This document shows, piece after piece, positions 1 to 8,548 of a stretch of 64,000 bases of DNA. The notes beneath the pieces are model-generated. The model did no database searches and was not told where the DNA came from. It saw only the letters and a program-made list of their open reading frames with translations. The translations under genes were made by a program, and so were the position numbers. Origin of the DNA: Flagellimonas allohymeniacidonis. GTDB taxonomy: Bacteria; Bacteroidota; Bacteroidia; Flavobacteriales; Flavobacteriaceae. Numbering within the stretch: the first letter of the stretch is position 1; each line of letters begins with the position of its first letter. The stretch spans positions 597,290-661,289 of the forward strand of contig NZ_SGIU01000001.1 in assembly GCF_004296335.1 (NCBI RefSeq). Direction: 5' to 3'.

Positions 1-283
1 CTGGGGTTACGGTTTCGTCCAAAACCACTACAGCTCCCCCATAAGTTGTGTTCGCAGCCAAATCATCAGATACGGTAACCACAGGAGCATTTGGTCCGTC
101 TCCGTCCAAATCTTGGGTCTGAAGTGTTACCGTGGTACCTCCACCTTGGGGAACCAAAGTGATGGTCATTGTGGTTATAGTTTCCTCTTCGTTAACTTCC
201 TCTGGAGCATCGTCGTCATCGGAACATGACCAAAAGGTTAATCCTGCTACTGCAATAAGTGATAAGATTTTAATTGTTTTCAT
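1..283 (-). CDS. Surface-type lipoprotein, partial (C-terminus outside window)
   Basis: Reading leftward from an ATG at 283, the first 94 codons are visible and the frame runs off the window edge. The N-terminus is a lipoprotein signal peptide ending in FWSC. The Cys is followed by SDDDD, the acidic tract that in Bacteroidetes marks lipoproteins exported to the cell surface. The rest seen so far is Thr/Val-rich and looks like an extracellular beta-rich domain. It lies 27 bases after the TonB receptor gene and is probably co-transcribed with it, so a role as surface partner of that receptor is plausible but inferred. No family is recognised from the visible part. Confidence 0.8.
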   Translation of the reverse strand, partial: MKTIKILSLIAVAGLTFWSCSDDDDAPEEVNEEETITTMTITLVPQGGGTTVTLQTQDLDGDGPNAPVVTVSDDLAANTTYGGAVVVLDETVTP

Positions 284-310
284 GATTGTAATGGATTTAT
301 AGTATTGTTT

Positions 311-2707
311 TTAATAATTGAGTTTTAATTGTAAAATGATATTTCTTCCCAAATCGTCGGCAAAAAAGCGTTGGCGATTCAGGTATTCTCTAAAACTGGT
401 ATCCAGCAGATTGTTAATTCGCAATGAGGTGGTCAATTTGGTAGTCTCCCCCAATTGAAAGCCCATTTTGGATTGTAACCCTAAAAGATGATAGGCGTCA
501 GGAGCAGTATTGATTTCCAAAAGCACTTCTTCTTGTTGCTCTGGCGAGAAGACCGTAATGTTGTCGGGCACTTCATTTTGCCGCAACACATATTGACTTT
601 CCAAGGAAACTTCAAAGTCATTCCATTCAGGCTTTGAAAAAGTGACACTGTTTCTAAAATTTCCTGATGGAATATTGATTAGGGCAATATCGTTTTCCGT
701 GTCGTTGCCCTTTACCAATGAGAAACCATGTTGACTTCTCCACCGTGTTGACCAATTGGAATAAGCCGAAACGTCGACCCCCAGTAGACGGGCGTTGGTC
801 TGCCGATATTCCCAAACTGGGAAAGCACCCCGAATGGTAAATTCCACTCCGGTAGGTTCGAGTAGGATAAAGTCTTGTACCCAATTGACAAAGGGTTCAA
901 GGGTAAAACCCCAATGGGCAAAGTCTTTTTGCCACGATGCAATAAATTTATGTGAGGTTTCACTATCAATTCTCAGGTCTCCGAGCTCAATACGTGCTGC
1001 AGAATGATGTAGGCCATCACTGAACAGCTCAGCGGGATTGGGAGCCCGTTGTGCCAAGGCGTAATTAAATCGCAACAACGAACCGTTAAAACCGTACTTG
1101 GCTCCGATGGTAGATGAAAAATTGTGATAATTCAAAACAGGATTTACCAAAAGTTGGGTTCCTAGGTCTTCTACCACCAAATCTTGGAATTCTGTATCAT
1201 AGCCCCTTTCTTCCCAACGTGTGGTTCGATAGAACTTTTGTGCATCAATTCGATTGAAGTCATAACGCAATCCAGCTTCAAGCAACCACGCATCATTCAC
1301 GCGAAACTCTCCCACCAAAAAACTTCCGAAATCATATTTATCATAATCAGGAATCAAACGCCTGACCCCGGTGGCCGGGTTCGCAAAGTTTTCCTGATAC
1401 CGCCCCAATAGGCCAAAATGAAGATCAAAGCGTTCTTTGGCATCCCACTTAAAATCTGTAGTTAGGGTATGTGTGGTCAATTCCAAGTCTAGGGAAGCTC
1501 TATCATCCAATTCTCCTCTCCGAACATCAAATTCGAACCTGCGGTTGTTTTGGAAATCGTATTGCACATTTAATTTTCCAAGACCTTCAAAGCGACGATA
1601 AAATTTTGCTTTTCCCAAGTGGTGGGTGACCTCTTGTCTTGGATTTTGCAAATCATAGGTAAAAGGCCTGATAATTTCTGGTTGACCGTTGTTGATACTT
1701 CGAATGAGGTCGTCAACATTACCGATATGGGAGGCACGTAATATGGCGATTTCAGAATTGAAATAAGAATATCGTACATCCCAGCCCCATGCAAATTGGT
1801 GCTTTCCAAATTGAAGGGTCCCTCCAATTTCTTGTACACCGGTATTGGAAAGGATGTAATCGGGAGCTTCATGATCACCCAAACGTTTATAGGAACCCTG
1901 ACCCTTCACGAACCATCCTTCTCCGAAGGCACGGGTTAATTCAGAAGAAGCGCTTCCACCTCTTCCATTGGAGACACCGTTTAAGAAGGTCCTTCCGTAT
2001 AGGGTATCCTTAGCAGGAATTCGGGCTTGTTCCATAACAACCACCCCGCCAATGGCATCACCCCCATACTGTAGCGCTGCAGCCCCTTTGATTACAGATA
2101 CGGCGCCGACCGAATTGATGTCGATATTTGGAGCATGTTCATCGCCCCACTCCATATCCTGCATTCGTACCCCATCATTGAGGATCAAAACCCTACTGCC
2201 ATTCAACCCATGAATCACGGGCTTTACAATATTGGCCCCAGTATTCAATGATGATACGCCACCTATCTCTTTAAGGGCATCACCCAAACTTCCCGAACTG
2301 TAAGCTTCCAAAGTTGCCAACTTCACAGATTCTTCAAGGGCCGTATTGGTTTTTTTGTTCAACACTTCCCCAACCACTTGAACTTCATCCAATTCTTCAA
2401 GGTGATGTTCCATCTTGAGTTCTATGAATATGCTTCTATCGATACGCCTTTGAACCAAAATGGTATTGCATTCAGGGTGAGATATCTCCAACTGATACAT
2501 TCCGGCACATAAGTTTGAAATCTCGAATTTGCCGTCCAAATCCGTTGTGGCGGAAAAAGGTTGACCCACTATTTGAATAGTGGCATTTACCAAGGGCAGC
2601 TTGGAATGATAATCGGTTACTTGTCCCGATAATGTGTAATTACAATCCTGTGACCAAACCGTAAATGGTGTTGTGAACACAAGAAGGATGAAAAGCATTG
2701 CTTTCAT
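311..2707 (-). CDS. TonB-dependent outer-membrane receptor, ZnuD-like
   Basis: An outer-membrane beta-barrel importer of 798 residues. Residues 1-19 are a signal peptide, about 24-105 form a carboxypeptidase-regulatory-like beta domain typical of Bacteroidetes receptors, about 115-240 the plug, and the rest the barrel ending in an aromatic-rich strand (LQLKLNY). The plug carries PVIHGLNGSRVLILNDG followed by WGDEHA (about 163-192), which resembles the zinc receptor ZnuD and its relatives. The domain order is directly visible; metal as substrate is an inference. That inference is supported by the small His/Cys protein encoded just upstream and a lipoprotein just downstream. A 15-base palindrome lies 30 bases before the start. 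Confidence 0.9.
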   Translation of the reverse strand: MKAMLFILLVFTTPFTVWSQDCNYTLSGQVTDYHSKLPLVNATIQIVGQPFSATTDLDGKFEISNLCAGMYQLEISHPECNTILVQRRIDRSIFIELKMEHHLEELDEVQVVGEVLNKKTNTALEESVKLATLEAYSSGSLGDALKEIGGVSSLNTGANIVKPVIHGLNGSRVLILNDGVRMQDMEWGDEHAPNIDINSVGAVSVIKGAAALQYGGDAIGGVVVMEQARIPAKDTLYGRTFLNGVSNGRGGSASSELTRAFGEGWFVKGQGSYKRLGDHEAPDYILSNTGVQEIGGTLQFGKHQFAWGWDVRYSYFNSEIAILRASHIGNVDDLIRSINNGQPEIIRPFTYDLQNPRQEVTHHLGKAKFYRRFEGLGKLNVQYDFQNNRRFEFDVRRGELDDRASLDLELTTHTLTTDFKWDAKERFDLHFGLLGRYQENFANPATGVRRLIPDYDKYDFGSFLVGEFRVNDAWLLEAGLRYDFNRIDAQKFYRTTRWEERGYDTEFQDLVVEDLGTQLLVNPVLNYHNFSSTIGAKYGFNGSLLRFNYALAQRAPNPAELFSDGLHHSAARIELGDLRIDSETSHKFIASWQKDFAHWGFTLEPFVNWVQDFILLEPTGVEFTIRGAFPVWEYRQTNARLLGVDVSAYSNWSTRWRSQHGFSLVKGNDTENDIALINIPSGNFRNSVTFSKPEWNDFEVSLESQYVLRQNEVPDNITVFSPEQQEEVLLEINTAPDAYHLLGLQSKMGFQLGETTKLTTSLRINNLLDTSFREYLNRQRFFADDLGRNIILQLKLNY

Positions 2708-2736
2708 TCTTAAATCAATAAATTAGGGTATGCAGG

Positions 2737-2751
2737 TTTCCTATAAGGAAA
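2737..2751. promoter_or_regulatory. Palindrome in the receptor-locus intergenic gap
   Basis: TTTCCTATAAGGAAA is a perfect inverted repeat with 6-base arms around a 3-base centre. It sits between the small His/Cys gene and the TonB receptor gene, 30 bases before the receptor start. It could be a regulator binding site or a small hairpin in the intergenic mRNA. No T-run follows on the transcribed strand, so it is not a terminator. Confidence 0.35.
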
Positions 2752-2765
2752 AAAAGATTAAGGGA

Positions 2766-3065
2766 TTATAATATCCCAGGAGGAGGTCTGGAAAAGTAGG
2801 AGTAGTGATTAAATAATCCAGAAACTTGGTCCGTTTCCTTAAGAATTTTGTAACTGACTGGAAAGATTGAAGGGGTGTTAACCTCTGTACTCAAATCGAA
2901 ATTAAAGCTCTCGGTTTGATTTTCAAGCGCAATCTCACAGATATCGCAGTTCTCGATAGTTTCAAGATCACTATCCTGATGGGCATATACGTGTAGCGCG
3001 GAGACCTTTACGCACATGACACCCACTAAAAAGAGGAGTCCTAAAATTTTTCTGATTTCAGGCAT
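2766..3065 (-). CDS. Small exported His/Cys protein, possible metal-linked
   Basis: A 99-residue protein with an N-terminal hydrophobic segment (about 7-23) followed by HVYAHQD and CDICEIA, then a polar stretch, ending in SRPPPGIL. The layout (signal or anchor, His residues, a CxxC pair and a short C-terminal R-P-P tail) recalls DUF2946-type proteins found beside copper and zinc receptors, though this is recall by shape and not a search result. It lies 58 bases upstream of the ZnuD-like receptor on the same strand. A -7-like box TAGATTTG (3077 to 3070, minus strand) lies just before the start, without a clear -33 partner. Metal sensing or binding is inferred. Confidence 0.7.
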   Translation of the reverse strand: MPEIRKILGLLFLVGVMCVKVSALHVYAHQDSDLETIENCDICEIALENQTESFNFDLSTEVNTPSIFPVSYKILKETDQVSGLFNHYSYFSRPPPGIL

Positions 3066-3117
3066 GAAGCAAATCTAGATAATTTGTGCGATACCTATCT
3101 GTTAACGAAAACATAAT

Positions 3118-3633
3118 TTAAGGGATCAGGAAGCCCAATCCCATTCGTTTGAGCATTTTTTTTTCAAAATTCCAAAAGAATTGAAATTGCCCAAAAAGCC
3201 AACCAAACAGAATTAAGAGCAATTGATAAATCGGAAGAATGATCAATATGCGCACCGGCCAATATAGCCAGCCGCTAACGGTTTCTTTTTGTAATCCTAT
3301 CATTTCGGTCACAGGCTGTGCCAATTTAGCCGAAATGCTCCCTGTAACCGCAAAGACGATGAAAATGGCTATCATTTCCCAACGATACGTTACCACCCAC
3401 TTGTTTTTCAATTTCTTAAAGCACCACAAAAAGAAACGCAAAAGCAGAAAGTAAAAAACACCTGAAAGGATGATGGTGAAGGGCCATTCGGCGTAGGTAT
3501 TGTTCAAGGAAAACAAATGCAAAATTCGCCTTGAAATAGTGTAGGCAGTAACCAGAACTAAAAATGCTCCTAGGAAAGGGAATAAAAATTGCCAATTTTG
3601 GGTGATGTCCCAACGACTCTTAATTTTTTCCAT
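3118..3633 (-). CDS. Integral membrane protein with two similar halves (DUF6787-like)
   Basis: A 171-residue membrane protein with about four membrane segments. The two halves look alike. KSRWDITQNW (about 5-14) followed by a long hydrophobic segment and an EWPFTIIL...LLLRFFLW segment is mirrored by KNKWVVTYRW (about 76-85), a hydrophobic segment and a YWPVRILI...LLLILFGW segment. This points to an internal duplication. The second half resembles what I remember as DUF6787 in Bacteroidetes; the assignment is not checked. Function unknown. It lies between the metal-receptor locus and a small DUF6146 gene, with short gaps on both sides. Confidence 0.75.
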   Translation of the reverse strand: MEKIKSRWDITQNWQFLFPFLGAFLVLVTAYTISRRILHLFSLNNTYAEWPFTIILSGVFYFLLLRFFLWCFKKLKNKWVVTYRWEMIAIFIVFAVTGSISAKLAQPVTEMIGLQKETVSGWLYWPVRILIILPIYQLLLILFGWLFGQFQFFWNFEKKMLKRMGLGFLIP

Positions 3634-3663
3634 CTATCAGAAATAGACGGCAAAAATAAGACA

Positions 3664-4119
3664 TTAAATTCTAGGTAAAAAGGGGCCTAACCTTTGATTG
3701 TACTTTCTTTGAAAATAGATGAAATAGTTGTACAACTTATAATTGACCTCATAACCATAATCTACAAAAGGATCGTAATCGATGGGGAGCTGGTACAATT
3801 GCGGGTCGTATCTAAAACGTTCAATAAACCTTCGGTTCCATTCCTGTACGTAGAAGTCGTTTCGTATTTCCATAAACGACTGCGAATAATACCCTTCAGG
3901 TCTTGCGAGCGTGCGGAGCCACATGTTGAATCCTGGATCAAAAATGATGATTTCATATTCTGATTCTTCGTCCTTGATTTCAACGGGATCCCCTTCCTCC
4001 GATTCGAAATAGGCTTTCTCTTTTTCCGTAACTTTAACATCACCTTCTTGTGCAAAACCAGGAACGGAGAACACTGCAAAGCAAATCAAGAAAACGAATC
4101 GTGTTAGTATCTTTTTCAT
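3664..4119 (-). CDS. DUF6146 family protein
   Basis: A 151-residue exported protein. Residues 1-23 are a signal peptide ending in GFAQ, followed by an acidic linker and then a conserved aromatic-rich domain with YEIIIFDPGFNMWL, ARPEGYYS, EWNRRF and YGYEVNYKLYNYFIYFQ. This pattern matches what I recognise as DUF6146 in Flavobacteriia. No catalytic motif is evident and the function is unknown. A strong terminator at 4137-4163 separates it from the DUF937 gene, so it needs its own promoter in the 67-base gap. Confidence 0.8.
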   Translation of the reverse strand: MKKILTRFVFLICFAVFSVPGFAQEGDVKVTEKEKAYFESEEGDPVEIKDEESEYEIIIFDPGFNMWLRTLARPEGYYSQSFMEIRNDFYVQEWNRRFIERFRYDPQLYQLPIDYDPFVDYGYEVNYKLYNYFIYFQRKYNQRLGPFLPRI

Positions 4120-4136
4120 CTTTATAAGTTACAAAA

Positions 4137-4163
4137 AATGCCGTTTGAATTTCAAACGGCATT
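4137..4163 (-). terminator. Rho-independent terminator after the DUF937 gene
   Basis: AATGCCGTTTGAA and TTCAAACGGCATT form a 27-base perfect palindrome. On the minus strand it is followed by TTTTTTG, so it ends leftward transcription from the DUF937 gene, whose stop codon lies 23 bases upstream. Confidence 0.9.
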
Positions 4164-4186
4164 GTTAATTATTGTTAAGGGAAATT

Positions 4187-4825
4187 CTATTTTCCAAAAA
4201 GCCCGCCAAGGAGTCCTCCGATACCGCCGCTCTTTTTACCACCGCTGTTTAAAACCATTCCGGCAAGGTCATCAATAACGCTTCCATCTCCGTCGGAATC
4301 CAAAAAAGTTTCAATCAACGATTGCTCCTTTTGCGTATTGCTACCGCCCATAAGTCCGCCAAGCAATCCATTCAATCCATCAGGACTGCTAACATTTTGT
4401 TGTCTGCTTTGTTTACCGAGGTAACCCAATAAAATTGGGGCCGCGATTTTAAGAATTTGTGAAATGGAACCTGCATCAATTCCTGACCTGCTACTTAAGG
4501 CATTTTCAACTTGTGGTTGTTTGGAACCAAAAACGTGACCTAATATACCAGCACCATCGTCCATAACGTTTTGATCTACCCCGCCTCCGAAAAGACCGCC
4601 CAAATCATCCAAAATACCGCCATCATGCTTTGATGAAAGTGCATTCATCAGTCCTTGCGCACCTCCTGGGGTAGAAGTGTTCTTTTTCATTGCACCCATC
4701 AAAAGGGGCATGGCCATGCTCAACACATCGGCAGTTTTGTTTTCAGATTGACCGGTTTGCCCAGCAACTCCGCTTATTAATTGTTTGCCCATAGGGCTGT
4801 TCAAAAGATCTAATAATCCTGACAT
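4187..4825 (-). CDS. DUF937 domain-containing protein
   Basis: A 212-residue protein, rich in Gly, Leu and Ser, with no signal peptide. The DUF937 signature is clear: a start MSGLLDLLNSPMG, then SENKTADVLSMAMPLLMGAM, LAPILLGYLG-like helices, and an acidic loop LDSDGDGSVIDDL (about residue 170) that resembles an EF-hand or dockerin calcium loop with Asp at positions 1, 3 and 5. It ends in a Gly-rich tail. The family has no established enzymatic role. A terminator lies directly downstream and serA starts no closer than 75 bases upstream, so it may be a single-gene unit. Confidence 0.85.
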   Translation of the reverse strand: MSGLLDLLNSPMGKQLISGVAGQTGQSENKTADVLSMAMPLLMGAMKKNTSTPGGAQGLMNALSSKHDGGILDDLGGLFGGGVDQNVMDDGAGILGHVFGSKQPQVENALSSRSGIDAGSISQILKIAAPILLGYLGKQSRQQNVSSPDGLNGLLGGLMGGSNTQKEQSLIETFLDSDGDGSVIDDLAGMVLNSGGKKSGGIGGLLGGLFGK

Positions 4826-4900
4826 GTTTTAGTGTTTAGAATAAGGTTTTCAATGTACGAAAAAGAAGTCTTTAAATCTGCAGGAGACCAAAAAATAGCA

Positions 4901-5854
4901 TCACTTTAGAAGTTTGATAACCTGGGTGGCCAATTCCACCCCAATACGGTCTTGGGCTTCTTGAGTGGAGGCCCCAATGTGCGGAGACATGGAGATTTTG
5001 GGATGCATCAAAATGCGAATCTCAGGCTTTGGTTCGGATTCAAAGACATCGAGCCCCGCAAACGCTATTTTTTCATTGTCCAAGGCCTCAACCAACGCTA
5101 CTTCATCCAACACCCCTCCTCTTGAGGCATTGACCACTCCTGCCGTGGGTTTCATCATCTCAAACTCCTTTTTTCCCAATATGTAGCCATTTTGGGCAGG
5201 AACATGCACACTTACAAAATCAGATTCTTTCAGTACCGTATCAACGGATGAGTTTTGAAGTTCAAAGGACATTTTTTGTCCATCGAAAAATGGGATTTCC
5301 AGAGAAACCTCATTTGTGTGATGGTCGTTGTACAATACATTCATACCCATTCCAATGGCCATTTTGGCCGTAGCTTGTCCAATTCTACCGAATCCTATAA
5401 TCCCCAACGTTCTTCCTCTTAATTCGGCGCCTTGGGCATAGCTTTTTTTCAATTGCTTGAATTTCGTATCACCATCCAAGGGCATATTTCGATTGGAATC
5501 GTGCAAAAAACGGCTACCAGACAATAAATGGGCAAAAACCAATTCTGCCACGGATTGCGAAGATGACGCTGGGGTGTTCACCACATGTATTCCTTTCGAT
5601 TTGGCATAATCCACGTCGATATTGTCCATGCCGACACCACCGCGACCAATCAATTTCAGATTAGGACAAGCATCTACCAATTCTTTTTTAGCTTCGGTAG
5701 CGCTTCGTACCAAAAGGCCGGTAATATTGTTCTCGTTAATGTAATTCGCTAGCTGTTCTTGTGCGACTTTGGTTGAATTTATCTCAAAACCCTCTTTCTC
5801 AAATAGTTCAATGGCAGATTGTGAAATGCCATCATTGGCCAAAAGCTTTATCAT
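4901..5854 (-). CDS. serA: D-3-phosphoglycerate dehydrogenase (short form)
   Basis: A 317-residue NAD-dependent 2-hydroxyacid dehydrogenase, the first step of serine synthesis (3-phosphoglycerate to 3-phosphohydroxypyruvate). The Rossmann glycine motif GFGRIG is at 154-159. The catalytic set is seen as NASRGG (Arg), FESEP (Glu) and SPHIGAST (His). It lacks the C-terminal ACT domain of the longer SerA, so serine feedback through that domain is not expected. It sits 3 bases after serC, and together they cover the first two steps of the pathway. No serB is present in the window. Confidence 0.92.
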   Translation of the reverse strand: MIKLLANDGISQSAIELFEKEGFEINSTKVAQEQLANYINENNITGLLVRSATEAKKELVDACPNLKLIGRGGVGMDNIDVDYAKSKGIHVVNTPASSSQSVAELVFAHLLSGSRFLHDSNRNMPLDGDTKFKQLKKSYAQGAELRGRTLGIIGFGRIGQATAKMAIGMGMNVLYNDHHTNEVSLEIPFFDGQKMSFELQNSSVDTVLKESDFVSVHVPAQNGYILGKKEFEMMKPTAGVVNASRGGVLDEVALVEALDNEKIAFAGLDVFESEPKPEIRILMHPKISMSPHIGASTQEAQDRIGVELATQVIKLLK

Positions 5855-5857
5855 CTA

Positions 5858-6922
5858 CTATCCTTTTTTCTCCAATTCGCTCATGATGTCAACCAAAACC
5901 CCAACACTTTCAAGTGACATGGCATTATACATTGATGCTCGATATCCACCAACGGAACGGTGACCGTTGATTCCACTAATCCCGGCTTCTTTGCATTTTT
6001 CGTCGAAAAATTCTTTTAGGGTCTCATCGGTAATATTGAAGGTGGCATTCATATTGGAACGATCTTCTTTTGCGGCAAAACCAGAAAAGACAGGATTCAA
6101 CTCAATCTCTGAATAGATAAGATTAGCTTTCTTCTCATTGATTTCCTCAATAGCAGCAATTCCTCCGAGGTCTTTTAACCATTGAAGGGTCAACATGGAA
6201 ACATACACCGAGAAAACAGGAGGGGTATTGAACATACTGTCCTTGCCAGCATGCACCGAATAATCCAACATTGAGGGGATTTTTCGGGAGACCTTTCCTA
6301 AAATATCATTCTTCACAACGACTAAAGTGGTTCCTGCGGGCCCCATATTTTTTTGAGCTCCTGCATAGATCAAATCAAATTTGGAAAAGTCCATCTGTCT
6401 GGAGAAGATATCAGAACTCATGTCACAGACCAATGGCACGTTCGTTTCGGGAAACTCTTTTATCTGTGTTCCAAATATGGTATTGTTCGAAGTCAGGTGT
6501 AGGTAATCCAAATCTTTTGGAATCGCATATCCCTTCGGGATATAATTGAAATTTTGGTCCTGAGAGGAGGCTACTTCCACAATTTCACCAAACAGTCGTG
6601 CTTCTTTGATTGCTTTCAAACTCCATGTTCCTGTATTCACATAGCCTGCTTTCTTCTCTAGAAGATTGTAGGCGGCCATAATGAATTGCATACTGGCCCC
6701 TCCTTGAAGAAAAAGGGCGGTATATCCTTTGTTTTCCAACCCCAACAACTCAAGGGCAAGGGAGCGAGCTTTTTCCATAATGGCCACAAATTCCTTGCTT
6801 CTGTGGGATATCTCGATGAGGGACAATCCGATGCCGTCCAGTTCAACAACGGCCTCAGAGGCCTTTTTCATCACCTCTTGGGGTAAAATGCAGGGTCCTG
6901 CGCTAAAATTGTGCTTTTTCAT
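5858..6922 (-). CDS. serC: Phosphoserine aminotransferase
   Basis: A 354-residue class-V aminotransferase that converts 3-phosphohydroxypyruvate and glutamate to phosphoserine, and probably serves pyridoxal phosphate synthesis as well. The N-terminal KHNFSAGPCILP and the PLP-binding lysine in AGAQKNMGPAG (K191) are diagnostic, with the C-terminal GGYRASMYNAM substrate loop. It is the first gene of the leftward serC-serA operon, with a 3-base gap to serA. An 89-base gap upstream separates it from the acyl-CoA reductase gene. Confidence 0.95.
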   Translation of the reverse strand: MKKHNFSAGPCILPQEVMKKASEAVVELDGIGLSLIEISHRSKEFVAIMEKARSLALELLGLENKGYTALFLQGGASMQFIMAAYNLLEKKAGYVNTGTWSLKAIKEARLFGEIVEVASSQDQNFNYIPKGYAIPKDLDYLHLTSNNTIFGTQIKEFPETNVPLVCDMSSDIFSRQMDFSKFDLIYAGAQKNMGPAGTTLVVVKNDILGKVSRKIPSMLDYSVHAGKDSMFNTPPVFSVYVSMLTLQWLKDLGGIAAIEEINEKKANLIYSEIELNPVFSGFAAKEDRSNMNATFNITDETLKEFFDEKCKEAGISGINGHRSVGGYRASMYNAMSLESVGVLVDIMSELEKKG

Positions 6923-7011
6923 TGAAAGCGAAATTTTGTTCGATTTTAAAAAGTAAGGCGTAAAGGTCTTAAAAAAACTTGGATGAGAAAACTTGTGTGG
7001 AAGGAGAGTTT

Positions 7012-8061
7012 TTACTTAAGAGAAAGCAGGAAATCCATAGTGTCAATGCCGTCTGCATAATCATCCAAACTTGGGTTTTGTGTTTGGCCAAAAGCTATCT
7101 CACTCTTCATAAAACCTTTTGAAACAACACATTGAATCTCCGCTTCATATTCTTGAAGCTTTTCGATCAAAGAAGGAACATCTTCGTAGTATTCATAAAA
7201 CAAGGAGGCTATAGGTGAGGATAAACTTTCACCTTCTTTTAGAATTAGAAAACCGTTATCCAATATTTTCATATTGCTCATGAGATAGACCGCCTTATTG
7301 TAATCATAGTTGTTGGCATACTTATGCTGATGAATGATATCCTTGAAACCGTAAACCGAATTAAAAAGCTTGTCAAAGTCATAATTCTTTGGCACATAAA
7401 TTTTGGAGACGTTTCGACACCCCAAGCCGTAATACCTAAAAATATCTTCTCCCAGAGCCTCAAGCTCCGCTTCGGATTCATGACCGGTCAATACCGCGAC
7501 TGAATTTCTATTTTTCCGGATGATGCTGGGATATTTTCCGAAGTAATATTCAAAATAGCGACTGGTGTTATTGCTGCCGGTGGCAATGACAGCTCCAAAA
7601 TTTTCAAACTTTTCTTCTGTAAATTGAATGCGGTCCGCCAGTAAAGGCTCCTGCTCAATCAAATAGTTAGTGAGAAAGGGGAGCAAAACCGTGTCATTCG
7701 AAGAAAGTTTGACCAATACCTGATTTCCGGACAGCAAAACGCATAAAAAATCATGGAAACCAACCAAGGGAATATTTCCTGCCATTACAATTCCGATGGT
7801 CTTAGGTGCTAGGTTGCTGTTAAACGGATATTTTTTCAGCCATTGTTCCAAATGGGTTTTGGTAAGAAGCTTTCCCCAATTTTTTAGGGCAATAATGATA
7901 TTTTCGACTGTAAACCAACCATTTTGATGTTGGGCTTTCTGCAGTACCTCAGAAAAATCGGTAAGCCCATCTATTTCTGGATGGTCTTGTTTTTCAACAA
8001 ATTCCGTGATAAAGCTTCCAAGTTTAACAAAAGCTTGCACTATGGACTTCTGCTCCGTCAT
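7012..8061 (-). CDS. LuxC-like acyl-CoA reductase
   Basis: A 349-residue protein of the aldehyde dehydrogenase-like acyl-CoA reductase (LuxC) family. Seen are the NADP-binding stretch around IVMAGNIPLVGFHDF (about 91-105), ATGSNNTSRYF (160-170) and GLGCRNVSKIYVP, in which C215 fits the acyl-accepting cysteine. Substrate and physiological role are not known from the sequence. It is transcribed divergently from a dicluster ferredoxin gene with 85 bases between them. The ferredoxin could be its redox partner, but that is only inference from position. Confidence 0.85.
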   Translation of the reverse strand: MTEQKSIVQAFVKLGSFITEFVEKQDHPEIDGLTDFSEVLQKAQHQNGWFTVENIIIALKNWGKLLTKTHLEQWLKKYPFNSNLAPKTIGIVMAGNIPLVGFHDFLCVLLSGNQVLVKLSSNDTVLLPFLTNYLIEQEPLLADRIQFTEEKFENFGAVIATGSNNTSRYFEYYFGKYPSIIRKNRNSVAVLTGHESEAELEALGEDIFRYYGLGCRNVSKIYVPKNYDFDKLFNSVYGFKDIIHQHKYANNYDYNKAVYLMSNMKILDNGFLILKEGESLSSPIASLFYEYYEDVPSLIEKLQEYEAEIQCVVSKGFMKSEIAFGQTQNPSLDDYADGIDTMDFLLSLK

Positions 8062-8065
8062 TATA

Positions 8066-8097
8066 TTTGTAAACTAATTTGGCAGGGTTTATTTTTG
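8066..8097 (+). promoter_or_regulatory. Promoter of the ferredoxin gene (Bacteroidetes primary sigma type)
   Basis: TTTG at 8066-8069, a 20-base spacer and TATTTTTG at 8090-8097 match the Bacteroidetes pattern TTTG-N(17-23)-TAnnTTTG. The coding start follows at 8147, giving a leader of about 45 bases. Confidence 0.65.
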
Positions 8098-8146
8098 TCC
8101 AAAAGTACACATGCTGAAAGGATTCAGCTAAAAGAAAAAGAAAATT

Positions 8147-8500
8147 ATGGCAATCATTATAACAGATGAGTGCATCAACTGTGGTGCATGTGAACCGGAG
8201 TGCCCCAACACCGCCATTTATGAAGGTGCACAGGAATGGACCTATAGCGATGGGACTTCGTTGGCCGGAGACGTGGTATTGCCTGATGGCAAAGCGGTCA
8301 ATGCAGATGAAATTCAAGAACCCATAAGTGACGAAATCTATTATATCTCACCGGACAAATGTACGGAGTGCATGGGCTTTCATGAAGAACCGCAATGTGC
8401 GGCAGTTTGCCCTGTGGATTGCTGCGTTCCCGACGAAGACCGTGTGGAAACGGAAGAAGAGCTTCTGGGAAAACAAAGATTTATGCACCCTGAAGATTAA
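8147..8500 (+). CDS. 4Fe-4S dicluster ferredoxin
   Basis: A 117-residue soluble electron carrier with two cluster-binding sets: C9, C12, C15, C19 (CxxCxxCxxxC followed by P) and C72, C75, C84, C88 with the longer spacing CxxC-x8-CxxxC. Between them is an insertion of about 50 residues ([20 protein letters not shown]). This matches the Alvin or YfhL-type dicluster ferredoxins common in Bacteroidetes. It has its own promoter and a terminator directly downstream, so it is probably monocistronic. Its redox partner is unknown; the divergent acyl-CoA reductase is a positional candidate. Confidence 0.92.
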   Translation: MAIIITDECINCGACEPECPNTAIYEGAQEWTYSDGTSLAGDVVLPDGKAVNADEIQEPISDEIYYISPDKCTECMGFHEEPQCAAVCPVDCCVPDEDRVETEEELLGKQRFMHPED

Positions 8501-8520
8501 AGAAGAAATTACCTAATTTG

Positions 8521-8548
8521 ACCCGGACTTGATTAGCCCGGGTTTTTT
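8521..8548 (+). terminator. Rho-independent terminator after the ferredoxin gene
   Basis: ACCCGG (8521-8526) pairs with CCGGGT (8538-8543) around an 11-base loop and runs into TTTTTT. The start codon of the following small gene lies at the end of the T-run. Confidence 0.75.
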
